Shown one piece after another: positions 35,801 to 42,078 of a DNA stretch of 64,000 bases; positions within the stretch are counted from its first letter, which is position 1; each line of letters opens with the position of its first letter. Made by a program: the position numbers and the translations under genes. Origin of the DNA: JAJCYL01 sp965206015 (GTDB lineage: Bacteria; Bacteroidota; Bacteroidia; Cytophagales; Cyclobacteriaceae). The notes under the pieces are model-generated. The model did no database searches, had not been told where the DNA came from, and saw only the letters and a program-made list of their open reading frames with translations. The stretch spans positions 248,001 to 312,000 of the forward strand of contig CBDBIW010000002.1 in the NCBI GenBank assembly GCA_965206015.1. Reading direction: 5' to 3'.

Positions 35801-36087
35801 TCATTCCTGATAACAATGGTATTGCAGACTTCGCTACTATCCACTACACCTTCCAGAATGGCAATAATATAGCCTCAGTCTCCATCTTTGATGCTTTCGG
35901 CAGACCAGTCAAACGACTTATAGAGAATGCCAGTATACCTGCTACTGGTTTCATTACCTGGGACGGTACAAACGATCGATTACAAAAGGTCAGAATTGGG
36001 TATTATATCATCCATTTTGAGGTTTACGATGCCGCTGGAAATGTCAGAATTTTAAAAGATAGAATTGCTGTAGGAACCCCATTTTAA
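32824..36087 (+). CDS. Large secreted protein with three lamin-tail domains
   Basis: 1087 residues from ATG 32824, where a signal peptide starts (MKHFTFLIYFLITSLNGIGQ); an ATG 51 codons earlier would hide it. An N-terminal beta-sandwich is followed by Ig-like segments and three lamin-tail (LTD) domains starting VINEIMADPTP (about 33703), ITEIMANPNEEGG (about 34480) and VINEILFNPRPGG (about 35266). LTD repeats are frequent in exported nucleases and surface proteins. The C terminus (GIADFATIHYTFQNG...GYYIIHFEVYDAAG) resembles a FlgD-type Ig/T9SS-like sorting region rather than the standard type A domain. Location: periplasm or cell surface. Function unknown; structural or adhesive role inferred. 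Confidence 0.85.
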   Translation: MKHFTFLIYFLITSLNGIGQIAQYSFDKSTSNKMSLPPDDQPINGNLSDVSRGTGVSPTPRADKFSSKSWSTDVLDPDDYYTFIISSNSGFELTLTSIVFDERRSGSGIRNISVRSSLDEFEVDLVTINVPDNTNIRNQTVNLDGTFSNLSNSESVEFRIYGYSAESASGTWWVDNIKLFGVIAAPDTEPPGVTLIEVLSSNSIKIDFNEGVDQSSSENVSNYILNENINPVSASRQIVISQVTLIFTDEFADGILNNLVASNIKDLAGNNSTGSSEDFIFNLISKANFKDIVINEIMADPTPVVGLVDAEYVELFNASTKKIDLKNYTLNDDVILTSEHILLPGEHVVLTDDSNAGLFTGDVIEMPTMGALTNSGEKLVLRDEDSSLDIDTLTYDTSWYGDSDKNDGGYSLERVGPITPCGENFSWKASQNQLGGTPGLVNSVAGSTIETPEVSITMFQTINNQSLQIEFSIAPTNVVQSNDISVPGLNVESIQHTAESNSITIQFSEKMTDGTFYNLTISRLTKCDGAVLDDFAITFGEGATPGYNDLLITEIMANPNEEGGLPEAEYLEIFNPTKKTISLEGIELSDISTSTNLPASLIAPDQYLILTPNSSAEELSVYGDVVGVSNWPSLNNAADVISLSINNDIVFSISYKETWYKDSDKEEGGWSLEMIDITNPCGRIENWSSSGNVTGGSPGSVNSILTANPDNFGPKLVDSFVEGNQVSLRFSEKLRPDLNSIDLSIEPPLVVETSSLSRPSDVMIVISTQEEIEPKTIYEIQVGNITDCLGNLIQADHSSATFTQPENGDPFDVVINEILFNPRPGGVDFVEIFNRSDKYINLKNWSVGNKGVDSLNNQMTITEDNLLLSPASYVVLTEDPVILKADYSMGDGSKFIGMDLPAFPNDQGNVTLIDQLDNLIDSFDYDEALHLSLLDDFEGVSLERVSKELPNQNPDNWKSAASTVGFATPGRRNSQLLESVTNSKTLSVSPQVIIPDNNGIADFATIHYTFQNGNNIASVSIFDAFGRPVKRLIENASIPATGFITWDGTNDRLQKVRIGYYIIHFEVYDAAGNVRILKDRIAVGTPF

Positions 36088-36142
36088 GATTACTCCTGTC
36101 AGCATTTCAGAATCAACCAAAACCACCGTATTTTTCTGAATC

Positions 36143-36391
36143 CTGGAAGATGACCCACCATTACCTCAATTTTATAAATCTCAACTTGCCCTACGAAATG
36201 GGCAAGACAGAGAGGAGATTTGGATTGCTTACCTGGGATCAATTTATGACATCACTCCCTCCCGACATTGGAAGAATGGCATCCACTATGAACATTGGGC
36301 AGGTCAGGATTTAACTGATGAATTGGCCGATGCTCCTCACGCCGAAGAAGTCTTTAAAAGGTATCCCAAAATTGGTTTATTAAAAGATTAA
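36143..36391 (+). CDS. Cytochrome b5-like heme-binding protein without ATG start
   Basis: 82 residues if started at CTG 36143; the frame opens at 36140 and contains no ATG, GTG or TTG. LPQFYKSQLALRNGQDREEI, then YLGSIYDITPSRHWKNG and HYEHWAGQDLTDEL with ADAPH give the small cytochrome b5 fold, with His residues in the two heme-ligand loops. Such short proteins in Bacteroidota probably carry electrons in redox or desaturase systems. Either a rare start codon is used or the 5' end was lost. The flanking 36088-36139 and 36392-36462 contain nothing else. Confidence 0.55.
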   Translation: MEDDPPLPQFYKSQLALRNGQDREEIWIAYLGSIYDITPSRHWKNGIHYEHWAGQDLTDELADAPHAEEVFKRYPKIGLLKD

Positions 36392-36462
36392 TTGGAACTG
36401 TTTGATTTGTTTGCTGAAATTCAAAACAGTTTTACATTTACACTCCTCTTTTGAGGAGATAT

Positions 36463-36537
36463 GGGATCTTAGCTCAGCTGGTTCAGAGCACTTGGTTTAC
36501 ACCCAAGGGGTCATAGGTTCGAATCCTATAGGTCCCA
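36463..36537 (+). tRNA. tRNA-Val (anticodon TAC)
   Basis: Cloverleaf readable by eye: acceptor GGGATCT/AGGTCCC (one T-G wobble) with discriminator A; D-arm AGCTCAGCTGGTTCAGAGC; anticodon stem CTTGG/CCAAG with loop TTTACAC giving anticodon TAC (valine GTA codons); T-arm ATAGG-TTCGAAT-CCTAT. CCA is not encoded. A strong terminator follows 11 bp downstream. Confidence 0.97.
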
Positions 36538-36548
36538 CATATTTTTTT

Positions 36549-36573
36549 GCCCAGCCACTGGCTGGGCTTTTTT
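36549..36573 (+). terminator. Rho-independent terminator after tRNA-Val
   Basis: Stem gcccagc (36549-36555) / gctgggc (36561-36567) with a 5-nt loop followed by six T residues. Confidence 0.9.
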
Positions 36574-36646
36574 ATGCCACTTTGCATTAAAAAAACCCTC
36601 AAAGTATTTCAGTTAGCGAGACTCACCAAATCTGTATAAAATGTTC

Positions 36647-37380
36647 GGTATTGCTAATTATATATAGTTTTCTTATTTTTACAGAAAAAAGCCATGAATT
36701 GTCCTAAGTGTTCAAACAGTGCTGTTATTAAATCCGGCAAGATAAAAGGAAAACAAAGGTATAAGTGTAAAAAATGCGGCTACCACTATACGGTACAACA
36801 AAAATCTACGGCCAAACCAAAAGAGTTGAAAAAATACGCCCTGCAATTATATCTTGAAGGGTTGGGTTTTCGGTCAATCGGTAGAATACTCAACGTGAGC
36901 AATGTATCTGTGTTAAACTGGATAAGGGGTTTTGGCCAGGAAGTGCAGTCCTTGTCCAATAGCGGTTCCGAAGTGGATTTCGTAGAGCTTGACCAGATGC
37001 ACAGCTACATTGGAAACACTATTGCTGGATTTGGATGGCTGTTGATCGATAGGGGAAAAAGTTCATCAATTTCGTTATTGGCCACAGAAGTACTGAGAGA
37101 GCAAAAAAGCTCTGGGGGCTAATAGGCACTAACCAGATGAATACCATAGCAAGTGATTACCGGAAGTCATACGAGCACATTGTCCCTAAAGACACACACA
37201 TTCAATCAAAAGCAGAAACTTTCACCGTAGAAGGCTATAATAGCTTGTTCAGGCATTTTTTGGCAAGAATGAGAAGAAAATCAAAGTGCTGTTCAAAAAG
37301 TATTGAGATGCTTACTTTATCCGTTTTGCTTTTGATGCATCATCGAAATGAAATATTAACTATATTTAATTAGCAATGCC
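36647..37380 (+). mobile_element. IS1-family element, copy 1 (734 bp, decayed)
   Basis: Ends: left ggtattgctaattatatatag (from 36647) and right ctatatttaattagcaatgcc (to 37380), inverted with two mismatches. The InsA-like part 36694-37122 has zinc-binding CPKC...CKKCG and HTH motifs. The DDE part continues in the -1 frame (NYCWIWMAVDR-stop-GKKFINFVIG...MRRKSKCCSKSIEMLTLS) to 37373. The DDE frame carries a TAG near 37049, and the A-run used for frameshifting has shrunk to one A (ggaaacactatt), so this copy cannot make transposase. No target duplication is seen. The right end abuts the radical SAM remnant. Confidence 0.85.
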
Positions 37381-38033
37381 AGTAGTTTTAAGCTCCGCTA
37401 CTGATCCCTATTTACAAATAGAGAGCGATCTTAAGTTAACCAGAAGAATTATCGAGATTATATTAAAGCACAAGTTTCCTGTACATGTCATTACCCGATC
37501 AGACTTAATTTGCAGAAATTTGGAGCTTTAAAAAGAAATTGATGCCCAGACAATCCTACCTACAGATTTGCAGAACAAACTTGATAATGGTGTTTTTGTG
37601 ACTTTTCCCTTCTCCACAATTAAAAGTGATGTAAGTCAAATATTTGAACCGGGCAACCAAACCAGTGAATAGGCTAAAGGCACTAAAAATCATTTCAACA
37701 TCCGGATTTGCTCACGGGCGTTAGTATGATGTCTCTTCTGCCATATTATAACTGACACCGAGGATGAAATAATGATGATGATAGAGGCCTTGAGAGAAAG
37801 TGGTGCAAAGTATATTATACCAGCATCTCTTACACTCCCCGGTGAAGGGAGCTTCGGACAGCAAGCCATTGATGCTCCATGCAATTGAAAAGTATTACCC
37901 GGAGTTAAAACCAAAATATGATGCGCTATATAGGAAGGATTTTGGGCCTCTCCGCTCATATGCGAAGATCGTGGAAGAAACAGCTAAAGGACTTATTAAG
38001 AAAAGCGATCTTAGAACGACCATTATGAAGTGA
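37381..38033 (+). pseudogene. SPL-type radical SAM protein, 5' half missing
   Basis: Directly after the IS1 end the sequence reads VVLSSATDPYLQIESDLKLT and RRIIEIILKHKFPVHVITRS, then in successive frames GVFVTFPFSTIKSDVSQIFE, ITDTEDEIMMMIEALRES and GAKYIIPASLTLPGEGSF, ending YYPELKPKYDALYRKDFGPL. This is the conserved order of spore-photolyase-like (SPL/Rv2578c-type) radical SAM proteins. The CxxxCxxC cluster half is gone and several stops and frameshifts occur, so it is non-functional. Confidence 0.75.
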
Positions 38034-38080
38034 TTGAAACATTTTGCCCTACAGAGTACATTTAAATTATCAGGAGTGTA

Positions 38081-38110
38081 TTGTTTTTAAAAAAACTGTT
38101 TCTACTTTAG
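38081..38110 (+). promoter_or_regulatory. Predicted trp operon promoter
   Basis: TTG at 38081-38083 and TACTTTAG at 38103-38110 are separated by 19 bp, matching the Bacteroidota TTG/TAnnTTTG arrangement with one mismatch. Transcription would begin a few bases before the leader peptide. Confidence 0.55.
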
Positions 38111-38118
38111 TGCCTTCA

Positions 38119-38178
38119 ATGAAAAGAAAATCAAACATGAACAATTGGTGGTGGTACAAGGAAGAATTCCATGCATGA
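38119..38178 (+). CDS. trpL: trp leader peptide with three tandem Trp codons
   Basis: Frame ATG AAA AGA AAA TCA AAC ATG AAC AAT TGG TGG TGG TAC ... TGA encodes MKRKSNMNNWWWYKEEFHA (19 residues; a second start at 38137 gives 13). Three consecutive Trp codons at 38146-38154 directly upstream of a terminator and trpE are the hallmark of ribosome-mediated attenuation. The stop codon (38176-38178) overlaps the antiterminator strand. The peptide itself is expected to have no function beyond translation as a Trp-tRNA sensor. Confidence 0.85.
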   Translation: MKRKSNMNNWWWYKEEFHA

Positions 38179-38221
38179 ACAGGTTGTTGATTAAATCATA
38201 AACAAAAAAGCCCGCTGTTCA
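38176..38221 (+). promoter_or_regulatory. trp antiterminator pairing
   Basis: TGAACAG at 38176-38182 is perfectly complementary to CTGTTCA at 38215-38221, which is part of the terminator stem-loop. A ribosome stalled on the Trp codons leaves the first strand free and so blocks termination; one that reaches the leader stop codon covers it and permits termination. A weaker 1:2 pairing (AACAA 38140-38144 with TTGTT 38184-38188) is possible. Confidence 0.7.
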
Positions 38222-38234
38222 GTGGGCTTTTTTT
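38210..38234 (+). terminator. trp operon attenuator terminator
   Basis: Stem gcccgct (38210-38216) / agtgggc (38221-38227) with a four-base loop and one G-T pair, followed by seven T residues. It lies 32 bp after the leader stop codon and 14 bp before the trpE ATG, so it cannot serve an upstream gene alone. Confidence 0.88.
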
Positions 38235-38247
38235 ATGCCCTGAATTA

Positions 38248-39663
38248 ATGAAAAAGACAATACTTAAAACAAATCACAGAAAACTTTTAGCAGATACTGT
38301 AACCCCGGTGAGTATTTACTTAAGGCTAAGGGATCGATTTGCCAATTCTGTGCTACTTGAAAGCTCCGACTATCATGGACAAGAAAACAGCTTTTCATTT
38401 ATCTGTTGCGATACAATTTCCGAATTCTCCTCAGATGGAAAATCAGTGAGGATAGAGAAGCCGGATAGTGAGACCATCGCAAAAAAACTGAATTATCCTT
38501 CAGAACTTAAAGAGCTCCTGACATCTTTTATCGGCTCATTCGCATCAGATACGGAGCCATTTAAATTCATTACCAATGGATTGTTTGGATACATGGCTTT
38601 TGATGCGGTTCAGCACTTTGAAGAAATAGAGTTCAATGATGAGAAATACTCAGAATTTGACATTCCAGTAGTTCGATACCAGGTATTTCGGTACGTCATA
38701 GCCCTAGATCATTTCAGAAATGAGTTGTATGTAATGGAACATAATCCTGATAGTGAACAGAAAAATGGTTTAGATGAGTTGGTTTCACTCATAATGAGTA
38801 AAAACGTCCCATCTTATGATTTCGGTACCTCCCAGGATTCAATATCTAACTTCACCGATGAGGAGTATTTGAATATTGTAAAGGAGGGCATGAATCATTG
38901 CAATCTGGGAGATGTATTTCAGGTTGTACTTTCCCGACGATTCTCGAGGGATTTCCATGGAGATGAATTCCAGGTTTACAGGGCACTTCGGTCCATTAAC
39001 CCTTCTCCGTATCTGTTTTATTTTGATTATGGCAGTTATAAAATTTTCGGATCCTCCCCGGAAGCACAAATTGTGATTAAAGGGGATCAAGCTACTATTT
39101 ATCCAATTGCCGGTACTTTTAAGAGAACAGGTAATGATCAGGCAGATGCGGAATGGGCTAAGAAACTCTATGATGACCCAAAAGAAAACTCAGAACATGT
39201 GATGCTGGTTGATTTGGCCAGAAACGATCTGAGCAAAAGTTGCAATGATGTTAAGGTAGAGACCTACAAGGAAGTTCAATACTATTCCCATGTGATTCAT
39301 TTGGTATCCAAAGTGACTGGCACACTTGCCGGGGGAAAACATCCCTTTGAGGTCGTAGCCAGTACATTCCCTGCTGGTACACTTTCTGGTACCCCCAAAC
39401 ATCGAGCAATGCAATTGATAGATCAATACGAAACTGTCAAAAGGGGCTATTATGGAGGGGCTATTGGTTTTATGGGGTTTAATGGTGATTTTAATCATGC
39501 CATAGCCATCCGCTCCTTTTTGAGTCAGAAGAATAAGCTCTTCTACCAAGCGGGTGCTGGAGTGGTTGCTAAGTCAGTTCCTGAAAACGAGCTTCAAGAG
39601 GTTTATAACAAAGTTGCCGCCCTTGAGTCGGCAATTTCTATGGCTACAGAATTGAATAATTAA
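38248..39663 (+). CDS. trpE: Anthranilate synthase component I
   Basis: 471 residues. Converts chorismate and ammonia to anthranilate, with TrpG supplying ammonia from glutamine. N-terminal feedback-inhibition motif LLESSD (about 32-37) is present, so Trp inhibition is likely. Chorismate-binding domain: DVFQVVLSRRFSR, SPSPYLFYFDYG-type segment, GSSPEAQIVI, PIAGTFKRTGNDQADAEWAK, MLVDLARNDLSK, STFPAGTLSGTPKHRAMQLI and YYGGAIGFMGFNGD. First gene of the operon, 14 bp after the attenuator. The PIAGT/R and AGT motifs fit anthranilate synthase rather than aminodeoxychorismate synthase. Confidence 0.95.
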   Translation: MKKTILKTNHRKLLADTVTPVSIYLRLRDRFANSVLLESSDYHGQENSFSFICCDTISEFSSDGKSVRIEKPDSETIAKKLNYPSELKELLTSFIGSFASDTEPFKFITNGLFGYMAFDAVQHFEEIEFNDEKYSEFDIPVVRYQVFRYVIALDHFRNELYVMEHNPDSEQKNGLDELVSLIMSKNVPSYDFGTSQDSISNFTDEEYLNIVKEGMNHCNLGDVFQVVLSRRFSRDFHGDEFQVYRALRSINPSPYLFYFDYGSYKIFGSSPEAQIVIKGDQATIYPIAGTFKRTGNDQADAEWAKKLYDDPKENSEHVMLVDLARNDLSKSCNDVKVETYKEVQYYSHVIHLVSKVTGTLAGGKHPFEVVASTFPAGTLSGTPKHRAMQLIDQYETVKRGYYGGAIGFMGFNGDFNHAIAIRSFLSQKNKLFYQAGAGVVAKSVPENELQEVYNKVAALESAISMATELNN

Positions 39664-39667
39664 GAAG

Positions 39668-40237
39668 ATGAAAATACTAGTCCTCGATAATTACGACTCT
39701 TTTACTTATAACCTGGTTCATTTGGTTAGAGAATTAGGGGACGCAGATGAAATGGAGATTTTCCGCAATGACAAGATCGGGCTGGATGAAGTGGAAAGGT
39801 TTGATAAGATTCTATTATCACCAGGGCCAGGTCTTCCAAAAGATGCTGGAATTATGCCTGCTTTGATTAAAAAATACGCTTCATCAAAGAACATCTTAGG
39901 GATTTGCCTGGGGCATCAGGCAATCGCCGAAGCTTTTGATGCAAAGCTGTACAACATGCCAGTAGTCTTACATGGAATTGCAGATCAGGTAGAGTTAACC
40001 GGAGATCATAACCTGTTTGAAGGACTACCCAGAGAGTTTTCGGTATGCCGATATCATTCGTGGACTGTTATTCCAGAATCTCTGAATGGATCTTTGCAGG
40101 TCACTGCTGTTGATGCAAATCAAAATGTGATGGGGCTACGACATATTGATTATAATGTTAATGGATTGCAATTCCATCCGGAGTCCGTGATCACCGAATA
40201 TGGAAAGGAAATTATGGGTAACTGGTTAAAACAATAA
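39668..40237 (+). CDS. trpG: Anthranilate synthase component II (glutamine amidotransferase)
   Basis: 189 residues, class I amidotransferase. ILVLDNYDSFTYNLVHLV N terminus; oxyanion and nucleophile motif GICLGHQAIAEAF (catalytic Cys); catalytic His/Glu in LQFHPESVITEYGKEIMGNW. Provides ammonia to TrpE. Four bp after trpE and 1 bp before trpD. No fusion to TrpE or TrpD. Confidence 0.95.
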   Translation: MKILVLDNYDSFTYNLVHLVRELGDADEMEIFRNDKIGLDEVERFDKILLSPGPGLPKDAGIMPALIKKYASSKNILGICLGHQAIAEAFDAKLYNMPVVLHGIADQVELTGDHNLFEGLPREFSVCRYHSWTVIPESLNGSLQVTAVDANQNVMGLRHIDYNVNGLQFHPESVITEYGKEIMGNWLKQ

Positions 40238-40238
40238 A

Positions 40239-41249
40239 ATGAAAGACGTACTAAATCGATTGTTTAGATACAAATCTCTTACCAGAGAAGAGGCCAGAGA
40301 GGTTTTGGTGAAATTGGCTAAAGGAGAATTTAACAATAGCCAGATGGCCGCCTTTCTTACGGTCTATTTGATGAGATCAATCACTGTGGAGGAATTGGAA
40401 GGTTTCAGAGAGGCCATGCTGGGATTATGTATTCCTGTTGAAATAGAAGAATACGAGGCAACAGATTTATGTGGTACCGGTGGAGATGGCAAGGACACTT
40501 TTAATGTGTCTACGTTAGCTTCTTTTGTTGTAGCGGGTGCGGGACAAAATGTAGCAAAGCATGGCAATAATGGTGTTTCCTCAGTTTGTGGTTCAAGCAA
40601 TTTATTAAATCATTTTGGATATCAGTTTACCAGTGACATGGGTAAGTTGAAGCAAAGCCTTGATCAGTCAGGCATATGCTTTTTACACGCTCCATTGTTT
40701 CATCCTGCCATGAAAAATGTGGCTCCCATAAGAAAGGAGCTTGGTGTTAAAACATTTTTTAACATGTTAGGTCCCATGGTGAATCCATCCTTTCCTGACC
40801 GTCAACTGGTTGGAGTATTCAGTCTTGAGTTAGCCAGATTGTATGGTTACCTCTATCAAAAGACAGATTGTCGGTTTTCGGTATTATACTCTCTTGATGG
40901 ATACGATGAGATATCTCTGACAGGTCCCTTTAAAATGATTAGCCAGGAAGGCGAAAAACTCATGGATGGACGTGATTTGGGTTTTTCCAATCATATACCT
41001 TCCGAACTCTCTGGTGGGGTTACGATTGAAGATTCGGCGAAAATCTTTGAGGATATTCTTCGAGGTAAGGGCACACAAGCACAAAACGAAGTGGTAATTG
41101 CCAATGCTGGAATGGCTATTAGCTGTGGGAAAAAAGTAAGCATTGAAGATGGTATTGAGGAAGCAACTAATTCATTGAAAAGTGGAAGCGCATTGAAGAC
41201 GTTTAAATTAATGATCGACCCGAAAAAGATGATCTCTCTACATGACTAA
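40239..41249 (+). CDS. trpD: Anthranilate phosphoribosyltransferase
   Basis: 336 residues. Transfers the phosphoribosyl group of PRPP to anthranilate. PRPP/Mg site CGTGGDGKDTFNVST (about 80-94); anthranilate-binding KHGNNGVSSVCGSSNLL; GPMVNPSFPDRQLVGVF. Length and motifs are complete. One bp after trpG, 7 bp before trpC. Confidence 0.95.
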   Translation: MKDVLNRLFRYKSLTREEAREVLVKLAKGEFNNSQMAAFLTVYLMRSITVEELEGFREAMLGLCIPVEIEEYEATDLCGTGGDGKDTFNVSTLASFVVAGAGQNVAKHGNNGVSSVCGSSNLLNHFGYQFTSDMGKLKQSLDQSGICFLHAPLFHPAMKNVAPIRKELGVKTFFNMLGPMVNPSFPDRQLVGVFSLELARLYGYLYQKTDCRFSVLYSLDGYDEISLTGPFKMISQEGEKLMDGRDLGFSNHIPSELSGGVTIEDSAKIFEDILRGKGTQAQNEVVIANAGMAISCGKKVSIEDGIEEATNSLKSGSALKTFKLMIDPKKMISLHD

Positions 41250-41256
41250 TTGAAGA

Positions 41257-42078
41257 ATGGGAACAATATTAGATAAAATAGTTGCCGGGAAGAAGAAAGA
41301 AGTAAATGCCAATAAGAAGAGATTCCCTTCCAACTCATTGGAAAACACAGACTTTTTCAAAAGAAAATGCCTATCAATGAAAGACTTCATTAGAAAACCT
41401 GATTTGAGTGGCATTATAACTGAGATTAAAAGAAAATCGCCCTCTAAGGGGATAATAAATGATGATTTTTCTGTTGAACAAGTATCGGCAGGCTATGTCA
41501 CTGCTGGGGCCTCGGGGTTATCGATATTGACTGATCATGTTTTTTTTGGAGGATCGAATGAAGACCTTCTAACTGCCCGAAAAATAAACTCATGCCCAAT
41601 TCTCAGGAAAGACTTTATCATTGACGAATACCAGATTATTGAGGCAAAATCCATGGGAGCCGATATTATATTGCTCATTGCTGCCTGTCTGCCATCAGAT
41701 GAATTGAAAAATTTCGCTGCTTTTGCCAAATCTTTAGGGTTGGAGGTCTTGATGGAAGTTCACAATCAACAAGAACTGGATAAAAATCTTAATGAGCACC
41801 TTGATATGGTAGGCGTAAATAACCGCGACTTAAAAACCTTTAAGAAATCTGTCGAAACTTCTTATGAACTTGTAGACAAGATACCTGATGAAATCTTGAA
41901 AATATCTGAAAGTGGTCTTCAGTTCCCTGAAACTTTGATCGATCTCAAAAAAGTTGGATTTGAAGGGTTTCTGATAGGTGAAAATTTCATGAAGCATGAT
42001 AAACCGGAATTGGTCTGCCGGGATTTCATTACACAATTGCGTGATTTGGAAAATGTCCAAACCAAATCGCCGGTATGA
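41257..42078 (+). CDS. trpC: Indole-3-glycerol phosphate synthase
   Basis: 273 residues, TIM barrel. Catalytic lysine region TEIKRKSPSKGII (about 59-71), LSILTDHVFFGGS, PILRKDFIIDEYQI (second Lys), GLEVLMEVHN, VGVNNRDLKTFK and SESGLQFPETL. Ring-closes CdRP to indole-3-glycerol phosphate. The stop codon overlaps the next gene's ATG by 4 bp (ATGA), so translation is coupled. Confidence 0.95.
   Translation: MGTILDKIVAGKKKEVNANKKRFPSNSLENTDFFKRKCLSMKDFIRKPDLSGIITEIKRKSPSKGIINDDFSVEQVSAGYVTAGASGLSILTDHVFFGGSNEDLLTARKINSCPILRKDFIIDEYQIIEAKSMGADIILLIAACLPSDELKNFAAFAKSLGLEVLMEVHNQQELDKNLNEHLDMVGVNNRDLKTFKKSVETSYELVDKIPDEILKISESGLQFPETLIDLKKVGFEGFLIGENFMKHDKPELVCRDFITQLRDLENVQTKSPV

Noticed and set aside
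36402..36590. 62-codon frame across the tRNA
   Set aside because: Overlaps tRNA-Val and its terminator completely.
37049..37051. Amber codon recoding in IS1
   Set aside because: No stem-loop or pyrrolysine-type context; both copies have other lesions, so decay explains it.
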